Source: JBLHOS01 sp047623825
GTDB lineage: Bacteria > Pseudomonadota > Alphaproteobacteria > Rhodobacterales > Rhodobacteraceae
Direction of reading: 5' to 3'
Assembly (NCBI GenBank): GCA_047623825.1
Contig: JBLHOS010000016.1
Coordinates: forward strand, 1 to 40,781
Length of the DNA: 40,781 nucleotides
Each line of letters begins with the position of its first letter. Position 1 is the stretch's first letter. The notes below the pieces were generated by a model. The model saw only the letters and a program-made list of their open reading frames with translations. It did no database searches and was not told where the DNA came from. The translations under genes were made by a program, and so were the position numbers. Positions 28,221 to 34,586 of the stretch are shown one piece after another.

Positions 28221-29230
28221 CAGTACGCCCCTGTAACAGGCGGCAGCCCCAGGAAATCAATGCTTTGAGGGCCAAGTTCGGCCTCAGTTCTGCGGGCTAC
28301 ACGTAATTTTGCAGACCGTGCGCGTGGATTTTCGTCCAGTTCCTCGGGATCGGGACCGATGGCGCGACGCGGCGTCAACACAAGGCTGGGTGTCCGGTCT
28401 GCAGCAGCAGGCACATAGCGCGACCCGCCGCCGCCCAGACTGGCGCGGTCTTGCATGAATTTCTTTACGATCCGGTCTTCGATCGAATGGAATGCCACAA
28501 CGGCTAAATACCCCCCCGGGGCCAAGGCACGTTCAGCGGCAAAAAGACCTTGGGCCAGTTGACCCAGTTCGTCGTTCACCGCAATCCGCAGGGCCTGAAA
28601 ACTACGCGTTGCGGGGTGGCTTTGACCCGGCTTTGCGCGCGGCAAGCATTTCTCTACTAAGCGAGATAATTGTGCTGTGGTCTCAAACGGTGTGTCAATG
28701 CGCCATGTGACGATGGCCTTTGCGATCCGGCGCGACGCGCGCTCATCACCGTATTGATACAAGATATCGGCAAGCACCTCTTCGGGTGCGTTATTGACCA
28801 GATCGGCGGCTGATAGACCAGTTTGGCCCATGCGCATATCCAAAGGTCCGTCGCGCATGAACGAAAAACCACGCTCCGCCCGATCCAACTGCATTGAGGA
28901 GACGCCCAAATCCAGAACAATTCCGTCTAGTCCCGAAAATCCAAGTCCTGCCGCGTGTTCATCCATATGGGAAAAGGTGCCATGGACCAGCCGCAACCGG
29001 GTTCCGTATTGATCCAACCATGGTGCTGCTAAATCAAACGCCAACGGATCGCGGTCAACACCGATTACGGTCTCGGCACCGGCCTCTAACAACCCACGCG
29101 CATATCCCCCTGCCCCAAATGTTCCATCAAGCCAGACGCCCGACACCGGCGCTATTGCCCGCAACAAGGGCGCAAGAAGAACTGGAATATGGGGACGGGC
29201 CGCGGGCATATCGTGCAGCTCGACGGTCAT
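28220..29230 (-). CDS. rsmH: 16S rRNA m4C1402 methyltransferase RsmH
   Basis: Cytoplasmic SAM-dependent enzyme that methylates the N4 of C1402 in 16S rRNA (also called MraW). The 336-residue product has HIPVLLAPLL near the start, the SAM loop LDGTFGAGGYARGLLEAGA, GVDRDPLAF, DLGVSSMQLDRAERGFSF and the late RFQ-type segment (ATRSFQALRIAVNDE), all typical of the family. It overlaps mraZ and ftsL by one base each. Confidence 0.97.
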   Translation of the reverse strand: MTVELHDMPAARPHIPVLLAPLLRAIAPVSGVWLDGTFGAGGYARGLLEAGAETVIGVDRDPLAFDLAAPWLDQYGTRLRLVHGTFSHMDEHAAGLGFSGLDGIVLDLGVSSMQLDRAERGFSFMRDGPLDMRMGQTGLSAADLVNNAPEEVLADILYQYGDERASRRIAKAIVTWRIDTPFETTAQLSRLVEKCLPRAKPGQSHPATRSFQALRIAVNDELGQLAQGLFAAERALAPGGYLAVVAFHSIEDRIVKKFMQDRASLGGGGSRYVPAAADRTPSLVLTPRRAIGPDPEELDENPRARSAKLRVARRTEAELGPQSIDFLGLPPVTGAY

Positions 29231-29757
29231 CAGCGTGCTCCGCCAGCCTCAGGCCGGGCTGTAGCCCCCACCATCGCCAAAGGATCATAAAACGCGTCAC
29301 CGCCGCTGAGTGCATCCATCATTGCCTGAATATCATCTCCAGCGGCAATACCCTGATCTGGATGTAGGATATGGAACTGATCGCCCTTGCCTTGGAACAG
29401 TGCATCGGTATCCAAATTGATCTTTTCGCGCGCAAGTGGCGGCAGAACCAGACGTCCTGTCTCATCGACACTCGTCGCCTCACACTTGGCGTAATAAAGG
29501 TATTCTAAAACTTTACGCAGCGGTGAATTACGAGTTTGATTGCTGATCAGCACGTCAATCTCATCAAAGGCGTCACCGCTCAGACACTCAAGATAATTTT
29601 TCTGGGGATCGCCATATGCGATATAGAGCCGCGGATTTTTGCCCGTCTCAAATTCTTTGTCGGCATTTTGAAGCACACGACGGAATTTAACCGGGATCGA
29701 AACCCGGCCTTTTCCGTCTAATTTGTTCAGGCTTTCGCCTAGAAACCTGCGCTCCAC
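29230..29757 (-). CDS. mraZ: Transcriptional regulator MraZ
   Basis: DNA-binding protein, first gene of the dcw cluster; in E. coli it represses its own operon. The 175-residue product holds two SpoVT/AbrB-like halves, marked by LDGKGRVSIP (residues 13-22) and VDETGRLVLP. It is somewhat longer than the E. coli protein, with an extra tail. The start at 29757 is GTG with only a weak ribosome site (AAGGGCG). It is preceded by a long leader with hairpins, so its expression is likely controlled at RNA level too. Confidence 0.95.
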   Translation of the reverse strand: MERRFLGESLNKLDGKGRVSIPVKFRRVLQNADKEFETGKNPRLYIAYGDPQKNYLECLSGDAFDEIDVLISNQTRNSPLRKVLEYLYYAKCEATSVDETGRLVLPPLAREKINLDTDALFQGKGDQFHILHPDQGIAAGDDIQAMMDALSGGDAFYDPLAMVGATARPEAGGAR

Positions 29758-29810
29758 TGGTTTGCGCCCTTATTTTGCCCTGTTTATGCCGTAATGCTTT
29801 CCAGAACGGG

Positions 29811-29851
29811 AAAACGGCGGATTGGGGTAGCTGCCACTGCCCAATCCACCG
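29811..29851 (-). terminator. Terminator-like hairpin (attenuator) in the mraZ leader
   Basis: On the minus strand GGATTGGG pairs with CCCAATCC (8 bp); with one mismatch, CGG/CCG adds three more pairs. The loop is 13 nt and TTTT follows. It ends 53 bases before the mraZ start, so it would stop part of the transcripts before the dcw genes. Confidence 0.65.
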
Positions 29852-30030
29852 TCCTCGTCCCATCTCTGGGTGTCCAACTGCGCCTGCCACCTGGGGGGAT
29901 GTCTGCTCGCGAGCGCGTCGGATCTGTCGTTCAGCGTAAGAGATTGCCTGTATGAAGACCTGCCGTTTTTATTCTTATTATTCAGAACCTTGCGGTTCGT
30001 TGTTATCTCAACTGCTGTGCAATCCTTGTC
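29811..30030 (-). ncRNA. UpsM-like small RNA from the mraZ 5' leader
   Basis: The dcw cluster of Rhodobacter sphaeroides is known to be preceded by a long leader that ends early to give the sRNA UpsM of about 200 nt. Here the same place holds a leader ended by the hairpin at 29811-29851. Also seen: a hairpin with arms GAACC/GGTTC and loop GCAA at 29985-29998, and an A/U-rich single-stranded stretch (29964-29983) that could be an RNase E site. The 5' end is my estimate from the known size; no promoter could be fixed. Sequence identity to UpsM was not tested. Confidence 0.5.
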
Positions 30031-30053
30031 TCATGGAATGTTCTTCCAATCAA

Positions 30054-30088
30054 TCCCCTTTTATGGGATTTCCCGGCACTAATTCCCA
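30054..30088. promoter_or_regulatory. Cluster of GGGA/TCCC boxes, possible MraZ operator
   Basis: Four short boxes lie within 35 bases: TCCCC (30054), TGGGA (30064), TCCC (30071) and TCCCA (30084). MraZ of other bacteria binds repeated TGGGN boxes. The spacing and orientation here are irregular, so this is a suggestion. It lies just upstream of the estimated leader start. Confidence 0.3.
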
Positions 30089-30228
30089 AACAAGCAGTTG
30101 GACCGCAGTCGTGGACGCCAGACACATGACAGTTTTGCACACCTCATGGTGGTCAAAATTCTATCATCCACAATATATAGCGTCTGATCGGAAGAAATGA
30201 GCCAAAGCGGCGACAGGCGGAAATTCCG

Positions 30229-30256
30229 AAAAAAAACGCAATCAGTTGCTGATCGC
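30229..30256 (-). terminator. Intrinsic terminator after mrp
   Basis: On the minus strand GCGATCAG pairs with CTGATTGC (8 bp with one G-T pair, loop CAA), followed by G and eight T. It starts 69 bases after the mrp stop, and separates mrp transcription from the dcw leader. Confidence 0.8.
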
Positions 30257-30311
30257 CGCTCAATTTTGACCAAATGGGAGGCGAATCACCTGTTTTTGGC
30301 ATGTTGGCCCA

Positions 30312-30330
30312 GCCTAAACTGAGTTTAGGC
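30312..30330. repeat. Perfect 19-base palindrome over the mrp stop codon
   Basis: GCCTAAACT-G-AGTTTAGGC is a perfect inverted repeat with a one-base centre. The mrp stop codon TAA (30327-30325) lies inside it. No T run follows. It may be a 3'-end stabiliser or a protein site. Confidence 0.5.
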
Positions 30331-31419
30331 CATGTCACCTTCGATCAAATGGGCCGCCAGCGTGGCATAGGCTTGGGCCATAAGACTGTCACCGCAAGCG
30401 ATCGGGGTTCCAGCGTCCCCCGCGATGCGGGTCTCTAATGAGATCGGTAGTGCACCCAAGAATGGTAGACCCAACTTTTCGGCTTCGGCCTCTACGCCAC
30501 CATGGCCAAAGATATGCGCCTCATGCCCGCAATTGGGACAATGATAGGTAGACATATTCTCAATCAATCCCAGCACCGGCGTCTTGAGGGTCGAAAACAT
30601 ATCAAGCGCCTTGCGCGCATCCAGTAGTGCCACGTCTTGCGGCGTCGACACCACGATCGCACCTGTCAGTTCGGATTTCTGACACAACGTCATCGCCACA
30701 TCGCCGGTGCCGGGCGGTAGATCAACCAAGAGAACATCCAGCTCCCCCCACTCAACCTGCCCCAGCATCTGCTGCAACGCGCCCATCAACATGGGGCCGC
30801 GCCAGACCACAGCTTTTTCCTCAGGCAGCATGAAGCCGATCGACATCAAGGTGACGCCGTGATTGTGCAATGGAATGATGGTTTTGCCGTCGGGTGAGGC
30901 CGGGCGCTTGTTGACGCCCATCATCCGAGGCTGGCTTGGCCCGTAGATATCGGCGTCTAATAATCCGACCTTGCGGCCCTGTCGCGCCAGTGCAACGGCC
31001 AGGTTTGACGCCACAGTCGATTTGCCTACGCCGCCCTTGCCCGACCCAATGGCGACGATCCGGGCGACGCCTTTGGGTTTCGTCGGCCCCGCCTGAGGCT
31101 TTGGATGCCCCCCAATTTTCAAGCTGGGCGGGGCATCTGCGGGCACAGGGCCGGGTGCCGCTATTGCGGCAGGCGCGTGGGCTGTCAGCGCAACAGTCAC
31201 TTGCCCGACACCTTCAAGCTTTTTGATCAGATGCTCAGCCGCCAGACGAACGGATTCCATGGCGCGGGCCTGATCAGGTGTTTCCACCTCTAGGATAAAG
31301 CTGACCTTGTCGCCGGTAACTTGTACCGCGCGAACCAGATCACGGCTGACGACATCGCCACCATCAGGCAGCGTCAGGCCGCGCAGGGCGGTCAGAACAA
31401 TGTCACGAGAAAGGGTCAT
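30325..31419 (-). CDS. mrp: Mrp/ApbC-type iron-sulfur cluster carrier ATPase
   Basis: Cytoplasmic P-loop NTPase that carries and transfers Fe-S clusters. The 364-residue product begins with a MIP18/DUF59-like domain (residues 1-80), followed by an Ala/Pro-rich linker. The deviant Walker A GKGGVGKST is at 127-135, with LVDLPPGTGD further on, and the cluster-binding Cys294-Pro-Asn-Cys297 pair. I chose the ATG at 31419 because GAGG lies 7 bases upstream and the protein then starts like other Mrp proteins; the frame is open to 31488. It follows an MFS gene by 55 bases and ends at a terminator. Confidence 0.94.
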   Translation of the reverse strand: MTLSRDIVLTALRGLTLPDGGDVVSRDLVRAVQVTGDKVSFILEVETPDQARAMESVRLAAEHLIKKLEGVGQVTVALTAHAPAAIAAPGPVPADAPPSLKIGGHPKPQAGPTKPKGVARIVAIGSGKGGVGKSTVASNLAVALARQGRKVGLLDADIYGPSQPRMMGVNKRPASPDGKTIIPLHNHGVTLMSIGFMLPEEKAVVWRGPMLMGALQQMLGQVEWGELDVLLVDLPPGTGDVAMTLCQKSELTGAIVVSTPQDVALLDARKALDMFSTLKTPVLGLIENMSTYHCPNCGHEAHIFGHGGVEAEAEKLGLPFLGALPISLETRIAGDAGTPIACGDSLMAQAYATLAAHLIEGDMA

Positions 31420-31474
31420 AATAGCCTCATCTTTCTGGGTAGTGCGGATCAGGGGTGAAAACATAAGGCCGCGA

Positions 31475-32674
31475 TCAGATGCGCGCACCCCTCATAAAGA
31501 TGAAAATCGCGGCCACGGCGACGCAGCCAAGGCCACCAACCGTGGCCAAGGCGGCACCAATCCCAAAGAGTTCGGCCAGCCCGCCAATCCCAAAAGCCCC
31601 GAAGGCCACAGTCCCAAACCCCACGACGGTCCAAAGGCTCATGACGCGTCCACGAAAATCATCCGGCAAGTTGGTCTGTATCGCGGCTTGCAGGCTGATC
31701 CCGACATAGGTGGCGGCAAATCCTGCTAGGGCGGTCGCGATAAGGACAAACGTCCAACTGGTCGCCAGCCCCATCCCGATCACGGCAAATTGCCCACCCA
31801 TGGTCGCGACCAGCACCCCCATTGAGATCCGCGCATCGCTAGACCCAACGCCGACCAGTTTAAACGAGGCAGACGCCAACGCCCCGACACCCGCGGCCGT
31901 CGTCAACGCGCCAAGCCCTGTGGCCCCGCGCTCAAATGCACCATCTGCCAGAACCGGCAATACCTCTAAGGCGCCACGCACCATCGTGGCAAAGACCACT
32001 GATATCAAAAACGCCAGCCGGATCACGGGTGAGGCCATTGCAAACCGGAACCCATCGATAAGGGCGGTAAAAAACGCAGCATTTGGTCGATCTGGCAATG
32101 GTCGCGGACGCAACCCGATTAAGATGACCAACATCGGCAGATAAAACACCACTGAGGTCCAAAGGGCAGTACGCGCACCATATTCAGCGATGATTAGGCC
32201 GGTGACCGCCGGGGCCACCAGCCGCGCCAAGTTGAAGTTAAGCGCTGTCACGGTCACCACATATTGCACCAGTTCCTGCGGAACCAGCCGCGGCCCAAGC
32301 GACATCCGCACCGGATGATGGGCCGAACTGATCAACCCGATTGTCAGCGCTGCAATCGCAAGGCCCGCCAAATCCACGAACGGCAAAAGCACAGCCAAGA
32401 CAGTCAAACAGACCGCCATTGAGCCGTTGGTAACAAACGCCGCGCGCCTGATATCGACGCGATCGGCGATCACTCCAAACAGCGGACCACTCAAAAGCGT
32501 CGGTAAAAGGCTAAGTCCCGCAATCAACCCAACAAATCCGGGTGATTCTGAGCGTTCCCACGCGATCCAAGAAATGCTGACCCGCTGGATCCAAATCGCC
32601 TGAACCGTGAAAAATACGCCCAAAAAGAAGCGCCGGAACTGAGAGTTTTTAAATGCATTGCTTGGTTTCAGCAC
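31475..32674 (-). CDS. MFS transporter, EntS-like exporter
   Basis: Inner-membrane protein of about 399 residues with 10-12 hydrophobic helices. The loop GVIADRVDIRRAA between helices 2 and 3 matches the MFS signature pattern, and FRGRVMSLWTVVGFG is typical of the EntS/DUF894 branch of drug and siderophore exporters. The substrate cannot be told. The open frame starts at a GTG at 32680; I prefer the GTG at 32674 because GAGG then lies 7 bases upstream. It probably shares a transcript with mrp. It is divergent from the DUF1127 gene. Confidence 0.85.
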   Translation of the reverse strand: MLKPSNAFKNSQFRRFFLGVFFTVQAIWIQRVSISWIAWERSESPGFVGLIAGLSLLPTLLSGPLFGVIADRVDIRRAAFVTNGSMAVCLTVLAVLLPFVDLAGLAIAALTIGLISSAHHPVRMSLGPRLVPQELVQYVVTVTALNFNLARLVAPAVTGLIIAEYGARTALWTSVVFYLPMLVILIGLRPRPLPDRPNAAFFTALIDGFRFAMASPVIRLAFLISVVFATMVRGALEVLPVLADGAFERGATGLGALTTAAGVGALASASFKLVGVGSSDARISMGVLVATMGGQFAVIGMGLATSWTFVLIATALAGFAATYVGISLQAAIQTNLPDDFRGRVMSLWTVVGFGTVAFGAFGIGGLAELFGIGAALATVGGLGCVAVAAIFIFMRGARI

Positions 32675-32708
32675 AAACACGCCTCAAAATTAAGCAACCG
32701 CCACTGGT

Positions 32709-32764
32709 ATGCAAATGCTGCATAGCGGCATTGTTTCACTGGGGTATTGTGCAAGTGCAGCATT
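32709..32764. repeat. Two copies of a 14-base repeat in a divergent promoter region
   Basis: TGCAAATGCTGCAT (32710-32723) and TGCAAGTGCAGCAT (32750-32763) differ at two of 14 bases and are spaced by exactly 40 bases. The first has ATGCA/TGCAT arms. They lie between the divergent MFS and DUF1127 genes, so they may be protein-binding sites. Confidence 0.4.
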
Positions 32765-32774
32765 GGGTTATCTT
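32747..32774 (+). promoter_or_regulatory. Candidate promoter of DUF1127 gene and sRNA array
   Basis: TTGTGC (32747) and TATCTT (32769) are 16 bases apart. The match is modest. In Rhodobacter the matching operon is transcribed by RpoHI/RpoHII, and I could not find a clear RpoH -10 box here. Confidence 0.3.
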
Positions 32775-32861
32775 CAATCTTACAGAAGCGAACGTAAACA
32801 ACGGTTCGCCAGACAAAACGCCGATGGCGCAGATATTGGCAGACCGGAAAAGGAAACGACA

Positions 32862-33089
32862 ATGGCCTATCTATCCGGAGCGCGCACGGGCGCAGTGTCT
32901 ATAACAGACCGGCTCGGCGAGATTTATTCACAAGCCTCTGAGGCTTACTCGAAATGGCGCGTCTACCGCAATACGTTCAATGAGCTGCGGGAATTGGGCG
33001 ACAGAGAAATTGCTGATCTTGGGCTTGCGCGCTCATCTTTGCGCCGCGTTGCCCTTGAAGCAGCTTACGGAACAGACCACTTGGTCTAA
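32862..33089 (+). CDS. DUF1127 small protein, CcaF1-like
   Basis: Basic 75-residue protein. The C-terminal part carries the DUF1127 pattern: YRNTFNELRELGDREIADLG followed by LARSSLRRVALEAAYG. In Rhodobacter sphaeroides the DUF1127 protein CcaF1, encoded just upstream of the CcsR sRNAs, binds RNA and takes part in sRNA maturation; this gene has the same neighbour, so I infer the same role. The ATG at 32862 is preceded by AAGGAA at a good distance; a longer frame from 32709 has no such site and lacks family likeness in its first 51 residues. Eight bases after the stop the sRNA hairpins begin, so one transcript is expected. Confidence 0.9.
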   Translation: MAYLSGARTGAVSITDRLGEIYSQASEAYSKWRVYRNTFNELRELGDREIADLGLARSSLRRVALEAAYGTDHLV

Positions 33090-33096
33090 AGAGTTT

Positions 33097-33161
33097 CGGT
33101 TGCCTTCTCCTCCTCCCTTGAGGGTAACCGGATTGCAGTAACACTGACCTCCCTTAGTGTT
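33097..33161 (+). ncRNA. CcsR/cuckoo-type sRNA unit 1 (second hairpin degenerate)
   Basis: First hairpin: CGGTTGCC (33097-33104) pairs with GGTAACCG (33123-33130), loop with CCTCCTCCC at 33109-33117. Second hairpin: AACACT (33140) pairs with AGTGTT (33156), loop with only CCTCCC, a weakened motif. The loops are complementary to Shine-Dalgarno sequences, which fits RNAs that act on mRNA starts or bind the protein partner. Unit 1 begins just after the DUF1127 stop. Confidence 0.8.
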
Positions 33162-33197
33162 CCTGCGCCCTCCAGTCCTTCGGGGCTAATATAGCGC

Positions 33198-33267
33198 GCA
33201 CTTCTCCTCCTCCCTTGAGGTGCTCGTGAACTCAGCGGTGGCCCCGCTCCTCCCCTGGGGCTGCCGC
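33198..33267 (+). ncRNA. CcsR/cuckoo-type sRNA unit 2
   Basis: First hairpin: GCACTTC (33198-33204) pairs with GAGGTGC (33217-33223), loop with CCTCCTCCC at 33206-33214. Second hairpin: an 11-bp stem, GCGGTGGCCCC (33235) with GGGGCTGCCGC (33257), loop with CTCCTCCC at 33247-33254. The motif lies about 100 bases from the matching ones in units 1 and 3. Confidence 0.83.
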
Positions 33268-33298
33268 AGACAAATTAGGGCCAATGGCCTACGTGATC

Positions 33299-33378
33299 GG
33301 TGTTTCCTCTCCTCCCTTGGAAACGCTGTATTCTGAACGGTGACACCTCCTCCTCCCTTGGTGTCACCGTTTTTTTTT
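33299..33378 (+). ncRNA. CcsR/cuckoo-type sRNA unit 3, ends at terminator
   Basis: First hairpin: GGTGTTTCC (33299-33307) pairs with GGAAACGCT (33319-33327), loop with CTCCTCCC at 33309-33316. Second hairpin: a perfect 12-bp stem, AACGGTGACACC (33336) with GGTGTCACCGTT (33360), loop with CCTCCTCCC at 33349-33357, then a T run. Confidence 0.85.
33336..33378 (+). terminator. Intrinsic terminator of the DUF1127-sRNA operon
   Basis: The last anti-Shine-Dalgarno hairpin (12 perfect pairs, 12-nt loop) runs into a T run of nine (33370-33378), so it serves as terminator and as regulatory hairpin. Confidence 0.9.
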
Positions 33379-33382
33379 GCGT

Positions 33383-33819
33383 TTAGGGAACCGCGTTGGA
33401 TTGCGTCGCGCGCATGATCCAAAGCCCAAGTGCCGGGAACCCGATCAGTTCCAGTGCAATCGACGGCAGGATCTCAGCGCCGGTCAGCAAATTGGCATCT
33501 ACGACGCTCAATCGCGCCAACCCGCCCACAAAGATCACTGCAATCAACGCCACTAGGATCGCGCGCATCCGGGCCAGATAGACAGCACCCATCAGCATGA
33601 TCAGGCCGAGGCCACCAAAAAGGCCGCCTAGAAACCGGACATGACTGTCCTGAACGTCAAATCGGGGTACATCGGTAACCGTCAGAAACCCTGTTGAGCC
33701 TTGCCAACCCAAGGTCCGCCCCCCCCCAGCCCCACGTTCAGGCCAAGGAAAATAATTGCCACACCGGCCAGCGCTAGGACTGCACGAAGTGCGATGTTGG
33801 AGGGGGATTGGGTCATCAT
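33383..33819 (-). pseudogene. DUF4345 membrane protein gene broken by a frameshift at a poly-G run
   Basis: Two frames together encode a DUF4345-type protein. The first part starts at the ATG at 33819 (AAGGG upstream) and reads a membrane helix up to LNVGLGG. After a run of nine G (plus-strand C, 33719-33727) the frame is off by one, and the rest (RTLGWQGSTGFLTVTD, then GGLFGGLGLIMLMGAVYLAR, to NAVP) lies in another frame ending at 33383. Adding one G would give an intact protein of 145 residues with about four helices and the family motif GxxTLGWQG in register. Either a sequencing error in the run, a true pseudogene, or slippage that switches the gene on and off. The family's function is unknown. 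Confidence 0.8.
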
Positions 33820-33823
33820 TGGA

Positions 33824-33852
33824 TTGCCCTTAATTTAATATACGCGTATATT
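33824..33852 (+). promoter_or_regulatory. Promoter of the TetR gene
   Basis: TTGCCC (33824-33829), 17-base spacer, TATATT (33847-33852). The -10 box lies inside a palindrome, so autoregulation is likely. Confidence 0.55.
33837..33852. promoter_or_regulatory. Palindromic operator between DUF4345 and TetR genes
   Basis: AATATACGCGTATATT is a perfect 16-base palindrome. It covers the -10 box of the TetR promoter and touches the -10 box of the DUF4345 promoter. This is the expected site for the TetR protein encoded next to it. Confidence 0.65.
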
Positions 33853-33878
33853 TATATTAAGAAAGACCGCCACGTCAA
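33851..33878 (-). promoter_or_regulatory. Promoter of the DUF4345 gene
   Basis: On the minus strand TTGACG (33878-33873), 16-base spacer, TATAAA (33856-33851). This is a near-consensus promoter, and its start point would lie inside the palindrome at 33837-33852. Confidence 0.65.
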
Positions 33879-33914
33879 CTTGACCACCGTTCACATTTGC
33901 AAGAGGAATGCCCA

Positions 33915-34586
33915 ATGGTCGGCTCCCAAGCGCCAAAGCGTGGCCGCCCGCCCCTGAAGGCACCCCAGGTCGCCAAGATGCAGGCAATCGTGATGACTGC
34001 AGCGCAGGATCTGTTTGCCAAGGAAGGCTATAGCGCGATTTCAATGCGCCGGTTGGCCAAGCAGGTCGGCTGCAGTCCGATGACGCTCTATACCTATTAC
34101 GCTGGTAAGATCGACATCTTACATGGTCTCTGGTCCGTTGTTTTCAGTGAGGTTTTTGCCAAAATTGAGAACGGGACGGTACGCGACGCCCCCCCGTCCG
34201 AGCGCTTGCGCCAAGCCGCTCGGGCCTATGTCCACTATTGGCTACTTCATCCTGAGCACTACCGAATGGTCTTCATGTCTGAGCAAGTCAGTCAGCCTGA
34301 GGTGACAGCCTTTCTAGCCGATCCAAAGACATTGGCAGGCTTCGCCATCCTGCTGGCGCCGTTGTCAGAGGCGCTAGACCCCGCAACTCCAGCTGATCAG
34401 CTGAAACTCAAGGCCGACCTGATGATGTGTGGGCTGCAAGGCATCGCCCACACTCTGGTCACGGTCAGCGGACATTCATGGAGCAGCGCAGACGATCTGG
34501 TAGATGCCATGATCGATTGCTGTCTGGCCTCGTTCAGGCACGTTCATCCTTGGGTGAGGCCATCACAACATGGGTCTGGATCGTAG
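33915..34586 (+). CDS. TetR-family transcriptional regulator
   Basis: Cytoplasmic repressor of 223 residues. The N-terminal helix-turn-helix is typical: AQDLFAKEGYSAISMRRLAK, then GCSPMTLYTYYAGKIDIL. The C-terminal ligand domain (RQAARAYVHYWLLHPEHYRMVFMSEQ) resembles the WHG-type TetR C-domain. I chose the ATG at 33915, which has AGAGGA upstream; the open frame begins at a TTG at 33897. It is divergent from the DUF4345 gene with a shared operator and probably controls it and itself. Its 3' end overlaps the convergent Lrp gene by 53 bases. The ligand is unknown. Confidence 0.9.
   Translation: MVGSQAPKRGRPPLKAPQVAKMQAIVMTAAQDLFAKEGYSAISMRRLAKQVGCSPMTLYTYYAGKIDILHGLWSVVFSEVFAKIENGTVRDAPPSERLRQAARAYVHYWLLHPEHYRMVFMSEQVSQPEVTAFLADPKTLAGFAILLAPLSEALDPATPADQLKLKADLMMCGLQGIAHTLVTVSGHSWSSADDLVDAMIDCCLASFRHVHPWVRPSQHGSGS

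Noticed and set aside
30206..30260. Three-way-junction structured RNA between mrp and the dcw leader
   Set aside because: The long-range arms can pair, but the inner hairpin plus eight T explains the site better as the mrp terminator.
33097..33378. CRISPR-like array of CTCCTCCC repeats
   Set aside because: The repeated core is only 8-9 bases, lies in hairpin loops with different stems, and the spacing alternates between about 40 and 60. No cas gene is near.
33186..33422. 78-codon minus-strand frame across the sRNA array
   Set aside because: It runs through the hairpins and their T run, and is low in coding character.
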